This document shows, piece by piece, positions 15,648 to 22,778 of a DNA stretch of 49,554 nt. The position numbers and the translations under genes are program-made. Source of the DNA: Deltaproteobacteria bacterium (GTDB lineage Bacteria > Desulfobacterota > DSM-4660 > Desulfatiglandales > Desulfatiglandaceae). The stretch lies in NCBI GenBank assembly GCA_019310785.1, contig JAFDDR010000011.1, forward strand, positions 1 through 49,554, given 5' to 3'. Position 1 is the first letter of the stretch. Each line of letters opens with the position of its first letter. The notes under the pieces were generated by a model. That model did no database searches, was not told the origin of the DNA, and worked only from the letters and a program-made list of their open reading frames with translations.

Positions 15648-17099
15648 ATGCCTATGATGACAGCGGAACAATATGAGGAAAGCCTGAGACAACTCAATAT
15701 GGTGGTTCATCTGTTCGGAAAGCGTGTGGAAAACCTGGTGGATAACCCCATCATTCGGCCCTCTATGAAGGCCGTTGCCAAAACCTACGAATTGGCCCAG
15801 CTTCCCGAGCACGAGGACATCATGACCGCCGAGTCACATATTACGGGCAAAAAGATTAACCGTTTCACCCATATTCACCAGAGCATCGAGGATCTGGTGA
15901 AGAAGAGCAAGATGGGGAGGCTGCTGGGACGTGAAACCGGGTGTTGTTTTCAGAGATGTGTGGGCATGGATTCCCTTAATGCGCTATCTATCGTGACCTT
16001 CAACATAGATGAAAAATACGGGACGGAATACTACAGACGTTTTTTAAAATATCTCGAATATGTCCAGGAAAATGACCTGACCTGCGACGGCGCCATGACA
16101 GACCCCAAGGGCGACAGGAGCCTGCCGCCCCATAGACAGCCTGACCCGGATCAGTACGTGCATGTGGTGGAGGAAAGAAAAGAGGGCATTGTGGTGAGAG
16201 GCGCCAAGGCCCACCAGACAGGGGCCGTGAATTCTCATGAAGTAATCGTTATGCCCACAATTGCAATGAGGGAAGAAGATAAGGATTATGCCATCTCCTT
16301 TGCATTGCCGAGTGATGCGGAAGGCATTATTTATATTATGGGACGACAATCCTGTGATACCCGAAAGCTTGAAGGCAATACCATTGACAGGGGGAATATG
16401 TTGTTTGGAGGGCACGAAGCCCTTGTGGTTTTTGACAATGTTTTTGTGCCATGGGACCGTGTTTTCATATACAAGGAATACGATTTTGCCGGGCAATTAG
16501 TTGAGAATTTCGCGGCTTATCACAGGCAAAGCTATGCGTGTAAGGTCGGGGTTGGAGATGTCCTGATAGGCGCTGCTCAGACGGTTGCCGAGTACAATGG
16601 GGTGGCTAAGGCCTCGCATGTAAAAGACAAAACCGTGGAGATGAACCATTTGAATGAGACGCTCTATTGCGGTTGTATCGCCTGTGCCTCCGAAGGACAC
16701 AAGGAGCCAAGCGGGACATACAATGTCAATATCCTGTTAGCCAATGTGCACAAACATAACGTAACGCGTTTTCCTTTTGAGATTGCGAGACTTGCACAGG
16801 ATATTGCCGGTGGGTTGATGGTGACCATGCCCTCCGACGCAGACCTGAGGTCCCCGGAGACCGGCAAATGGCTTGAAAAATACCTGAAGGCCAATTCCGA
16901 TATCCCAACGGAAAACCGCATGCGTATTCTGAGGTTGATTGAAAATATTACCCTCGGTACGGCCGCGGTAGGTTATCTTACAGAATCCATGCATGGGGCC
17001 GGGTCACCGCAGGCACAGAGGATTATGATCTCGCGCCGTGAGAACATGCAGGAGAAACAGAGGGCCGCAAAGAAGCTTTGTGGAATTGAGGAGTCATAA
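15648..17099 (+). CDS. abfD: 4-hydroxybutyryl-CoA dehydratase (AbfD-like)
   Basis: 483 residues, about the family length. It belongs to the fold shared with 4-hydroxyphenylacetate 3-hydroxylase but carries the extra Cys/His set for a [4Fe-4S] cluster: TGCCFQRCVG (Cys 99, 100 and 104) and AAYHRQSYACKVG (His 292, Cys 298), plus FAD-site sequence around DPKGDRSLPPH. The enzyme dehydrates 4-hydroxybutyryl-CoA to crotonyl-CoA by a flavin/cluster radical mechanism and often also isomerises vinylacetyl-CoA. It is oxygen-sensitive and fits an anaerobe. The upstream ligase can make its substrate and the crotonases elsewhere could take its product. A small Cys protein gene follows after 4 bases. Confidence 0.9.
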   Translation: MPMMTAEQYEESLRQLNMVVHLFGKRVENLVDNPIIRPSMKAVAKTYELAQLPEHEDIMTAESHITGKKINRFTHIHQSIEDLVKKSKMGRLLGRETGCCFQRCVGMDSLNALSIVTFNIDEKYGTEYYRRFLKYLEYVQENDLTCDGAMTDPKGDRSLPPHRQPDPDQYVHVVEERKEGIVVRGAKAHQTGAVNSHEVIVMPTIAMREEDKDYAISFALPSDAEGIIYIMGRQSCDTRKLEGNTIDRGNMLFGGHEALVVFDNVFVPWDRVFIYKEYDFAGQLVENFAAYHRQSYACKVGVGDVLIGAAQTVAEYNGVAKASHVKDKTVEMNHLNETLYCGCIACASEGHKEPSGTYNVNILLANVHKHNVTRFPFEIARLAQDIAGGLMVTMPSDADLRSPETGKWLEKYLKANSDIPTENRMRILRLIENITLGTAAVGYLTESMHGAGSPQAQRIMISRRENMQEKQRAAKKLCGIEES

Positions 17100-17103
17100 G
17101 GCT

Positions 17104-17367
17104 TTGAAACTGCGTGTGGGGATAAAATACTGCGGCGGTTGCAATCCCGAATATGACCGGATCGAGGTTGTAGACCATATAAAAAAAAGCCTGCAGGACA
17201 AAATCGAAATTGTTCGGCCCGAAAGCGAGGATGTTGATTTAATCCTGTCTGTGAATGGTTGCAGTACCGCGTGCGCTGATTTGAAGCCTTTTGAGGATTT
17301 GAAAATTTATACAATAACAAGTCTAAAAGATTCAAATAAGTTCATAAAAATAATAAGAGGTGGCTAA
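17104..17367 (+). CDS. Small redox/metal-type protein (KYCGGCNP motif)
   Basis: 87 residues, starting at TTG 17104, the only start near the beginning of the conserved part; it lies 4 bases after the dehydratase stop, so translation is likely coupled. RVGIKYCGGCNPEYDR (C-x-x-C) and VNGCSTACAD (C-x3-C) give four Cys for a metal centre or disulfide pair. It ends FIKIIRGG. I recall this type from anaerobes next to amino acid or hydroxy-acid fermentation genes. A helper for the dehydratase cluster or a thiol carrier is a guess. Confidence 0.7.
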   Translation: MKLRVGIKYCGGCNPEYDRIEVVDHIKKSLQDKIEIVRPESEDVDLILSVNGCSTACADLKPFEDLKIYTITSLKDSNKFIKIIRGG

Positions 17368-17545
17368 ATTCACTTTAATGGGAATATCAATGGGCAGGTA
17401 TATTTTGAGGTTGCAAAATATCTGTTAACCGTATAAAATCCTTATTCAAAATGGATCATTTTCCTCCTTCTCCGACTTATCTCGGAGGGCAGAGCGATTA
17501 TAGAGTATCTGCTCAATATTTGGGGGAATTCGAATTTATTGGGAT

Positions 17546-17579
17546 ATCTCTTGAATAACGACCGGCGTCCCGCCACAAG
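17546..17579 (+). repeat. 34-bp dispersed repeat, copy 1
   Basis: ATCTCTTGAATAACGACCGG and the following 14 bases recur exactly, in inverse orientation, at 45197-45230, and the similarity continues with small gaps for about 15 more bases (GCGGGCAAGCA). Both copies are upstream of genes. Confidence 0.85.
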
Positions 17580-17599
17580 AACGGCGGGCAAGCAGTCGA

Positions 17600-17816
17600 A
17601 GCATGCGGATCTCTTTTCAAAGAGCCGCATAACCTTGCTGTGGCGCGAATCACGGCGGTCCTCTTTACAATTCGACTCCGGAAAGCTCCCTCAATGATAG
17701 CTCCTATTATGCTTGGCTGTCCCGCCTGTCGGAAGCCGGCTGGTTAATGTATTTGGTGCGTGGCAGATGCTTTGTAGAGATAAAAATGCGCCTCTTTGAA
17801 AAGAGATCCGCATGCT
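17600..17816. repeat. Long inverted repeat, 31-bp arms, 155-bp spacer
   Basis: 17600-17630 and 17786-17816 are reverse complements at 30 of 31 positions (arm core CATGCGGATCTCTTTTCAAA). The arms contain further self-complementarity (CTCTTTGAAAAGAG). It could be a MITE-like element or a long hairpin in the leader of the DUF6922/AbiEii pair. Confidence 0.9.
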
Positions 17817-17871
17817 CCGCCATTATGGACTGCCACTGCTAAATATTGAGCTGATACATTATAGAAATGTT

Positions 17872-18222
17872 ATGAAAGAAAAAATGGAAAATAGTTTATA
17901 TGCTGATGCTGGGATTCCGGAGTTTGTCTTTCCCTTATTCTGGGAGTACGATCCCGGAACAATCAAGATTATAAAGCATGCCGATCTAATCATTTGTCGT
18001 ATTATGGAAAGAGGAACGTGGAGTTCAATGCTCTGGCTTGCAGAAACCTATCCGAAAGAGAAACTCGTTTCCTTTTTAGAAAAGAGGGGAAGGCGTATCC
18101 TCCCATTCCGTGAACTTAATTACTGGGCTCTTGTGAGCGGAATATCTATCGAGAAGAAAGAAAAGTGGGTCAAAGAATCAAGAGAAAATCCTGATGTTTG
18201 GAGAGCCAGGCATGCACATTGA
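17872..18222 (+). CDS. DUF6922-like protein, probable partner of a nucleotidyltransferase toxin
   Basis: 116 residues from ATG 17872. The start is uncertain: ATG 17812 lies in the repeat arm and ATG 17884 is also possible, and none has a strong ribosome binding site. Conserved parts are FVFPLFWEYDPGTI, WSSMLWLAETYPKEKLVSFL, RGRRILPFRELNYWALVSGI and the end ENPDVWRARHAH. This matches the small DUF6922 family commonly encoded just before AbiEii-type genes. The stop overlaps the next gene by 11 bases, so the two are coupled, as in toxin-antitoxin pairs. The role as antitoxin or regulator is inferred from context. Confidence 0.7.
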   Translation: MKEKMENSLYADAGIPEFVFPLFWEYDPGTIKIIKHADLIICRIMERGTWSSMLWLAETYPKEKLVSFLEKRGRRILPFRELNYWALVSGISIEKKEKWVKESRENPDVWRARHAH

Positions 18223-18841
18223 AATTTTAAGTAATGAACAAAGGGAAGTCCTTCTGTTATTGGGAAAGGCACTGGCCGGTTCTGATTTTTATTTGGCAGG
18301 CGGAACCGCTCTCGCGCTTCAAGTGGGTCACCGTATTTCTGTTGATCTTGATTGGTTTATTACAAAATTTGGGGAACCAGAGGCATTCTTCCACAAGCTC
18401 AAGTCTTTTAAAATTGATTTTATGGTTAGCTCAGTCAATCTTGAAACCGTTTACCTCACTATACACGGTGTTCAGGTTAGTTTTATTGGTTATGACTATC
18501 CGATGCTCCAGCAAAAAGTCAGTTTGCCCGAGTTCGGAATCCAAATGGCAGGGATAGATGATATAGGCTGCATGAAGTTGTCAGCTATTGCTTCACGGGG
18601 ATATCGAAAAGATTTTATCGATTTGCATTATTTGATAAATCATTTTCACTCCCTTAAGGAGTATTTGCGATTATATACCAGAAAATATCAAAATCGGGAT
18701 ATTGGCCATGTGGTTAGAAGTCTTGTCTATTTTAGTGATGCTGAGACAGAACCTGACCTAAAGACAATAAAACCCGTGATCTGGCAGGACCTGAAAACAG
18801 ACTTCGAAAAATGGGTAAAAAGTTTAAGTAGCTCATCATAG
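18212..18841 (+). CDS. AbiEii-type nucleotidyltransferase
   Basis: 209 residues from ATG 18212, inside the end of the upstream gene. The N-terminal fold is a minimal nucleotidyltransferase: FYLAGGTALALQVGHR (about 28-43) then SVDLDWF gives GG(T)...D-x-D, and IDDIGCMKLSAIASRGYRKD (about 111-130) is the conserved K...R-KDF-D segment of AbiEii. AbiEii (MenA-like) toxins add nucleotides to tRNA acceptor ends or other targets in phage defence. Both Asp residues are kept, so it looks active. The partner here is DUF6922 rather than AbiEi. Confidence 0.8.
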   Translation: MHIEILSNEQREVLLLLGKALAGSDFYLAGGTALALQVGHRISVDLDWFITKFGEPEAFFHKLKSFKIDFMVSSVNLETVYLTIHGVQVSFIGYDYPMLQQKVSLPEFGIQMAGIDDIGCMKLSAIASRGYRKDFIDLHYLINHFHSLKEYLRLYTRKYQNRDIGHVVRSLVYFSDAETEPDLKTIKPVIWQDLKTDFEKWVKSLSSSS

Positions 18842-18882
18842 GGCTTGCGCAAAAATAACTTAATATCTTTGCGTAAGGCCTA
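18842..18882. repeat. Imperfect hairpin after the nucleotidyltransferase gene
   Basis: GGGCTTGCGCAAA and TTTGCGTAAGGCC can pair with two mismatches across a 14-base AT-rich loop. There is no T-run after it, so it is not a classical terminator. It could be a protective 3' stem for the upstream mRNA. Confidence 0.45.
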
Positions 18883-18894
18883 AGGAGGAATGAA

Positions 18895-19341
18895 ATGAGA
18901 AAGGAAGATATGATTCCCTATCTGGCAAATGCTGCGTTGGTTTCCGTAGCAGATGGGGAGTTTAATCCCGATGAGGCAAAGGCGATTGACAGTATCCGCA
19001 AGGAAATCGGGGCAGGCGAACAGGAATTGAAAGAAGCCCTTAATATTGTTGCCCGGGGAGGTCTCAAGCTAATGCCTGTTGGGAGGTTTTCCGATAAAGT
19101 TCGCAACCTCGAAGATATGATTTTTGTTTCTTTGGCAGATGGGAAACTCGACAAGAAACAAAAACCGGAAATCCTTTCTTTTGCAAAGGCCATAAAGATT
19201 TCACAAACACAGCTTACCCAACTCCTGTCCGAGACAAAACTCCGCTTAAAACCTCAAAGCGGTCCAATAAAATGCCCGTCCTGCAGCAAAGAGATTCCTC
19301 CTGAATCAAAATTTTGTCCATTTTGCGGGGGAAAGATTTAA
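18895..19341 (+). CDS. TerB-like helical protein with C-terminal zinc ribbon
   Basis: 148 residues. Residues 5-110 form two TerB-type repeats (LANAALVSVADGEFNPDEAKAI and EDMIFVSLADGKLDKKQK): the ADGEF-x-x-E/ADGKL-x-x-K pattern is a metal-binding helical module of tellurite-resistance-like proteins. The C-terminus IKCPSCSKEIPPESKFCPFC (C-x-x-C...C-x-x-C) is a zinc ribbon. Ribosome binding site AAGGAGG 7 bases upstream. Monocistronic, converging end to end with the acyl-CoA dehydrogenase gene (stop at 19341, next gene ends at 19342). Role unknown; TerB domains often sense or scaffold at membranes. Confidence 0.75.
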   Translation: MRKEDMIPYLANAALVSVADGEFNPDEAKAIDSIRKEIGAGEQELKEALNIVARGGLKLMPVGRFSDKVRNLEDMIFVSLADGKLDKKQKPEILSFAKAIKISQTQLTQLLSETKLRLKPQSGPIKCPSCSKEIPPESKFCPFCGGKI

Positions 19342-20607
19342 TTACCATCCCTTGGTCCACATCTCATCGTCTTCATATACCTTTTCATCTTCCAGGTGAC
19401 TCTCTTCGGCATCTTCCTCGCTTATTCGCGGGGGATTGGGATCGTTCAGCAACTCCTTGTAATACTCGTGCTGGATAAGAAGACTCATGATCTCGTTGGT
19501 GCCTGTCCATATCTGCGCGAGCCTCGAATCACGGACCATTTTTTCAATGGGGAATACGTTGGTGTAACCAATGCCGCCGATGATCCGCATGGACTGGTTG
19601 CAGACCTCCCAGCACATATCGGTTGCGAACTTTTTGGCCTCACTCACGAGGCGCCGTGCCGAGGTAAGACCCTCGTCCGCTGCCTTTCCCGCCGCATGTG
19701 TAATGGCCCGGGCAGCGTCCAACTGTGTTATTCCGTCCGCCACCTTGAAACTTATGGCCTGATAATCGCGGATCTTCCTGCCAAAGGTATACCTCCTGTT
19801 GCTGTAGCGGGTGGCGACCTCGAGCGCGGCCCGGGCCAGACCCAGTGCCCCGCCCGCAGAGGTAAGGCGTTCCGGGACCATCATGGAGTTGAAGATGAGG
19901 GCCCCCTGGTTGAGTTGGCCGATGAGGTTGGATGCGGGGACTCTTACATCTTTGAAAATGAGCCTCCCTGTTCCGCCTCCCCTTGTACCCAGAAGATTGT
20001 ACAGATGCTTTGCCTCCACCCCTTCCCGGTCCGCCTCGATAAGGATGAGGCTGATACGCTCGCGGGGGTTGCCTTCAGGATTGGTCTTGCAGTAAACCAC
20101 AAAGAAATCCGCGCCGCTCGCCGCAACGACAAAGCGCTTCTGGCCCTTTACCATGAAATGATCACCATCGAGTTTTGCGACAGTGGTGGCCCCGAAAAAG
20201 TCCGACCCGCCACGCGGCTCGGTCAGCGCCTCGGCCGAGACAAGTTCCCCTTTCAACATGGGCTTCAGGAATTTTTCCTTAAGCTCTTCTGATGCAAAAC
20301 CATGAAGCGCCTCACCCACGATGGAGGGCATGGCAAAGGCACAGCCCAGTGCCATACCAAGGACCCCGATTTCCTCATGGGCCGCTATTTCGGCGGTCCA
20401 GGGAAGCCCACGTCCCCCGTATTTCTTTGAAAATCTTAAACCCAGAAGATTGCGTTTCCCCAATGCCTCCACAAATTCCTTAGGGTAGGTTATTTCATCC
20501 CGGTCCATCTTCTTGAGCAAATCGGAAGGCACCTCGTTTTTTACAAATTCCCTGACCTCCTGTTTCAACTTCCTTTCTTCATCGTTCAAGAGCACGTCTT
20601 GCAGCAT
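19342..20607 (-). CDS. Acyl-CoA dehydrogenase
   Basis: 421 residues, complete, with AAGGAGG upstream of ATG. FAD and substrate motifs are present: ALTEPRGGSDFF (about 127-138), FGRKIRDYQAISFKVAD, and CNQSMRIIGGIGYTN near the C-terminus. The position of the usual medium-chain catalytic Glu (YEGT) reads IWTGTNEI, so that base is Thr. A Glu is present in MVPERLTSAGG, the place used by isovaleryl-CoA dehydrogenase. The enzyme should oxidise an acyl-CoA to the enoyl-CoA and pass electrons to ETF. A branched or unusual chain is a possible substrate. An acidic tail (SEEDAEESHLEDEKVYEDD) is unusual. Next to a cysteine hydrolase gene on the same strand. Confidence 0.9.
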   Translation of the reverse strand: MLQDVLLNDEERKLKQEVREFVKNEVPSDLLKKMDRDEITYPKEFVEALGKRNLLGLRFSKKYGGRGLPWTAEIAAHEEIGVLGMALGCAFAMPSIVGEALHGFASEELKEKFLKPMLKGELVSAEALTEPRGGSDFFGATTVAKLDGDHFMVKGQKRFVVAASGADFFVVYCKTNPEGNPRERISLILIEADREGVEAKHLYNLLGTRGGGTGRLIFKDVRVPASNLIGQLNQGALIFNSMMVPERLTSAGGALGLARAALEVATRYSNRRYTFGRKIRDYQAISFKVADGITQLDAARAITHAAGKAADEGLTSARRLVSEAKKFATDMCWEVCNQSMRIIGGIGYTNVFPIEKMVRDSRLAQIWTGTNEIMSLLIQHEYYKELLNDPNPPRISEEDAEESHLEDEKVYEDDEMWTKGW

Positions 20608-20693
20608 GGTCTTTCCTCCTTATTATAATAATTGTAATGATCAATAATGATGCCTGAACTGTAACCAAAACATTTTCTTAAACTTTATCCATA

Positions 20694-21281
20694 TCACTTT
20701 TCCCCCGTCAGATCGGCAGTGAGTTCGGCGGATGTGGCAACCCTCAACAGCGGATCCAGCGGATTACGTCGATAGATATTCAGTATATGCTGGTGAGTCT
20801 CTTCCGGGAAAGCGGCAGTGCAATCCTCCAAAAGGACTACCTTGAAGTCATGGCAGATGGCATCCATTACCGTGGTCAGGACACAGAAATTAGTTGCAAT
20901 ACCGGCAACCGCGCAAAGCGTCACTCCCTTTTCCCTGAGCCAGTCTTCCAGCCCGGTCTTAAAAAAGGCGGAAAATCTGGGTTTGGGGAGCCAGAAGTCC
21001 TCCTCTTTACGGTCCAGTTCATCAATGACCTCCGCGCCCGTAGTGCCGGCTAAGGAGTGGGGCTTCATCCGTCCCTTGAAGAAAAAGTCGTCCTCGTGAA
21101 AGGCGTCCGAGGGAAAGACAATCGGCCAGTTCTCCTTTCTGAATGCACCGATCATTGCGTTTATGGGTGCAATGATCTTTCTGGCAAACGGGGTAATAGG
21201 AAAATGGTGTTTATCATCAAAGTCGTCCTTTAGCATATCTATGATCAGCAGTGCGGGCTTTTCGTTAATTTGTTTTTCCAT
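20694..21281 (-). CDS. Isochorismatase/nicotinamidase-like cysteine hydrolase
   Basis: 195 residues. ALLIIDMLKDDF carries the catalytic Asp, LPKPRFSAFF the Lys and GIATNFCVLTTVMDA the nucleophile Cys, with the cis-peptide GIAT before it. HEDDFFFKGRMKPHSLAGT resembles the metal/substrate strand of nicotinamidases (D-x-H region HEDD), so nicotinamide or a related amide is a possible substrate. The start overlaps the end of the cysteine desulfurase gene by 17 bases, which implies translational coupling. It is the second hydrolase of this fold in the window (other at 12958-13509), with low similarity between the two. Confidence 0.85.
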   Translation of the reverse strand: MEKQINEKPALLIIDMLKDDFDDKHHFPITPFARKIIAPINAMIGAFRKENWPIVFPSDAFHEDDFFFKGRMKPHSLAGTTGAEVIDELDRKEEDFWLPKPRFSAFFKTGLEDWLREKGVTLCAVAGIATNFCVLTTVMDAICHDFKVVLLEDCTAAFPEETHQHILNIYRRNPLDPLLRVATSAELTADLTGEK

Positions 21282-22428
21282 CTCGCATCCTTTTCACCTG
21301 ATTAATGATGAGTTCGGCGGCCTCTTCGATTTGATCCATGGTATTGCTTCTTCCCACGGTGAGCCTGAGCGCGCCCATGCCGATTTCGGGCGGGACGGCC
21401 ATGGCCGAAAGTACATGGGAGAGTCTGACGGCCCGGTCATGGCAGGCGGCCCCTGTGGAGGCCATGATGGTTGGCAGGCCCTCGAGGATTTTCCCTCCCT
21501 CCAGGCCGGGGACCGAGACATTAAGGGTATTTGGGAGTCGCTCATGGGGATGACCGTTTAATACAAGGCCGTCCAACTCCCCAAACAGGAGTTCCTGCAG
21601 ACGATCTCTTAATTTTTTCATGTTTTCGATATTATTTTTTAACCTTTCTTCGGCAATACGGCATGCCGCACCAAGACCGGACGCCAAGATAATATTCTCG
21701 GTTCCGGCCCTCTTTCCCGCCTCCTGGGACGCTCCATGCATAAGGGGCGTCAGTTTCCGGCCGTTACGTATGAACAGCGCCCCTACACCTTTAGGTCCGT
21801 AGACCTTATGCCCGGCAACCGTCAGGAAATCGACGCCCAGCTCACTCACGTCCACTTCAATCTTTCCGACTGCCTGGGCAGCGTCCGTATGGACCGGGAT
21901 GCCGTGTTCCCTTGCTATATTAGAGATTTCCTTTATTGGCTGGAGCGTGCCTGTTTCGTTGTTGGCCAACATTATGGTGATCAACGCGGTATTGGGCAAA
22001 ATGGCCTTTTGGACCGAGTCCGGGTCTACAAGCCCAAAGCGGTCAACAGGCAGGATCGTGACATTAACCCCCAGTTCCATGAGATATACCGCAGGATTCA
22101 GGATGGCCGGATGCTCCACCGCACAGGTTATCATGTGGAACTTTTCAGGGTTCTTAAAATCAATCAGGCCCTTTAAGACCATATTGTTGGATTCGGTTCC
22201 GCCTGATGTGAAGATAAGTTCGTTATTCTTGCACCCCAAAATAGAGGCAACTTCTTTTCTTGCCCTTTCAACGCCCTCTTTGGCCTTTATGCCGAGAGTA
22301 TAGCCGCTTGATGGATTGCCGAATTCTTCCTGCAAATAGGGCAACATTGCCTTTACTGCCTCCGGTTCCACGGGCGTGGTCGCGTTGTGATCCAGATAAA
22401 TAAATTTTCCGTAATTATATCCAATCAT
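21265..22428 (-). CDS. Cysteine desulfurase / selenocysteine-lyase-like PLP enzyme
   Basis: 387 residues from ATG 22428; the frame extends further upstream only through a repeat arm. IYLDHNATTPVEPEA opens it, HTDAAQAVGKIEVDV and TVAGHKVYGPKGVGALF carry the PLP-binding His/Asp and Lys. The catalytic loop STGAACHDRAVRLSHVLSAM holds the active Cys, followed by GALRLTVGRSNT. The GAACHD and ALRLTVGRSNT pattern is closer to selenocysteine lyase-type enzymes than to IscS (SSGSACTS). It supplies sulfur or selenium for Fe-S clusters, tRNA or selenophosphate. No iscU or selD is nearby. A MITE-like element begins 23 bases before the start codon. Confidence 0.85.
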   Translation of the reverse strand: MIGYNYGKFIYLDHNATTPVEPEAVKAMLPYLQEEFGNPSSGYTLGIKAKEGVERARKEVASILGCKNNELIFTSGGTESNNMVLKGLIDFKNPEKFHMITCAVEHPAILNPAVYLMELGVNVTILPVDRFGLVDPDSVQKAILPNTALITIMLANNETGTLQPIKEISNIAREHGIPVHTDAAQAVGKIEVDVSELGVDFLTVAGHKVYGPKGVGALFIRNGRKLTPLMHGASQEAGKRAGTENIILASGLGAACRIAEERLKNNIENMKKLRDRLQELLFGELDGLVLNGHPHERLPNTLNVSVPGLEGGKILEGLPTIMASTGAACHDRAVRLSHVLSAMAVPPEIGMGALRLTVGRSNTMDQIEEAAELIINQVKRMRDGKTN

Positions 22429-22450
22429 TAAAATCACCAGCCTTTCAATC

Positions 22451-22719
22451 TTGATGGTCTCGTAAAAAGCTAATCTATGCCGCAAGCGGCATCCTATGAG
22501 GAACGAACTTGATCAAGAGCAAGTAATGCTTAAAACAGTAAGTAATTTCAGGTACTTGATCAATGGTCGCGATGTATCATCAAAAATGAGTTCGTTGGAA
22601 GTCCCAAAGTCCGTCACTCCGGCGAAAGCCGGAGTCCAGAAGTGGTTGATTCCCCTGAATTCCCGCCTTCGCGGGAATGACGAAAACTGTTGCTTTCTGA
22701 CTTTTTACGAGTGCATCAA
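22451..22719. mobile_element. MITE-like element with 19-bp terminal inverted repeats
   Basis: TTGATGGTCTCGTAAAAAG (22451-22469) and CTTTTTACGAGTGCATCAA (22701-22719) are inverse with 17 of 19 matches. Inside are two perfect palindromes, ACTCCGGC-GAAA-GCCGGAGT (22616-22635) and ATTCCCGC-CTTC-GCGGGAAT (22659-22678), of the REP type common in proteobacteria. There is no coding sequence. It fills the gap between the desulfurase and rarA genes. Confidence 0.8.
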
Positions 22720-22778
22720 TCTTCAGCTTTCACAGATTTTTGTGAGTTATCGGGTTTGATACCTAACCTTTAGGAGAG

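Larger units (their letters stand above)
17368..17871. other. Non-coding stretch holding repeats
   Basis: No gene is seen. It contains a 34-bp dispersed repeat (17546-17579) and a long inverted repeat (17600-17630 with 17786-17816). The in-frame extension of the next gene up to 17812 lies partly inside the right arm. Confidence 0.6.

Noticed and set aside
19396-20292. 298-codon open frame on the plus strand
   Set aside because: Antisense to the acyl-CoA dehydrogenase gene, without family features or a ribosome binding site.
22600-22690. CRISPR array
   Set aside because: Two short palindromes inside one MITE-like element, with no regular repeat-spacer spacing and no cas genes in the window.
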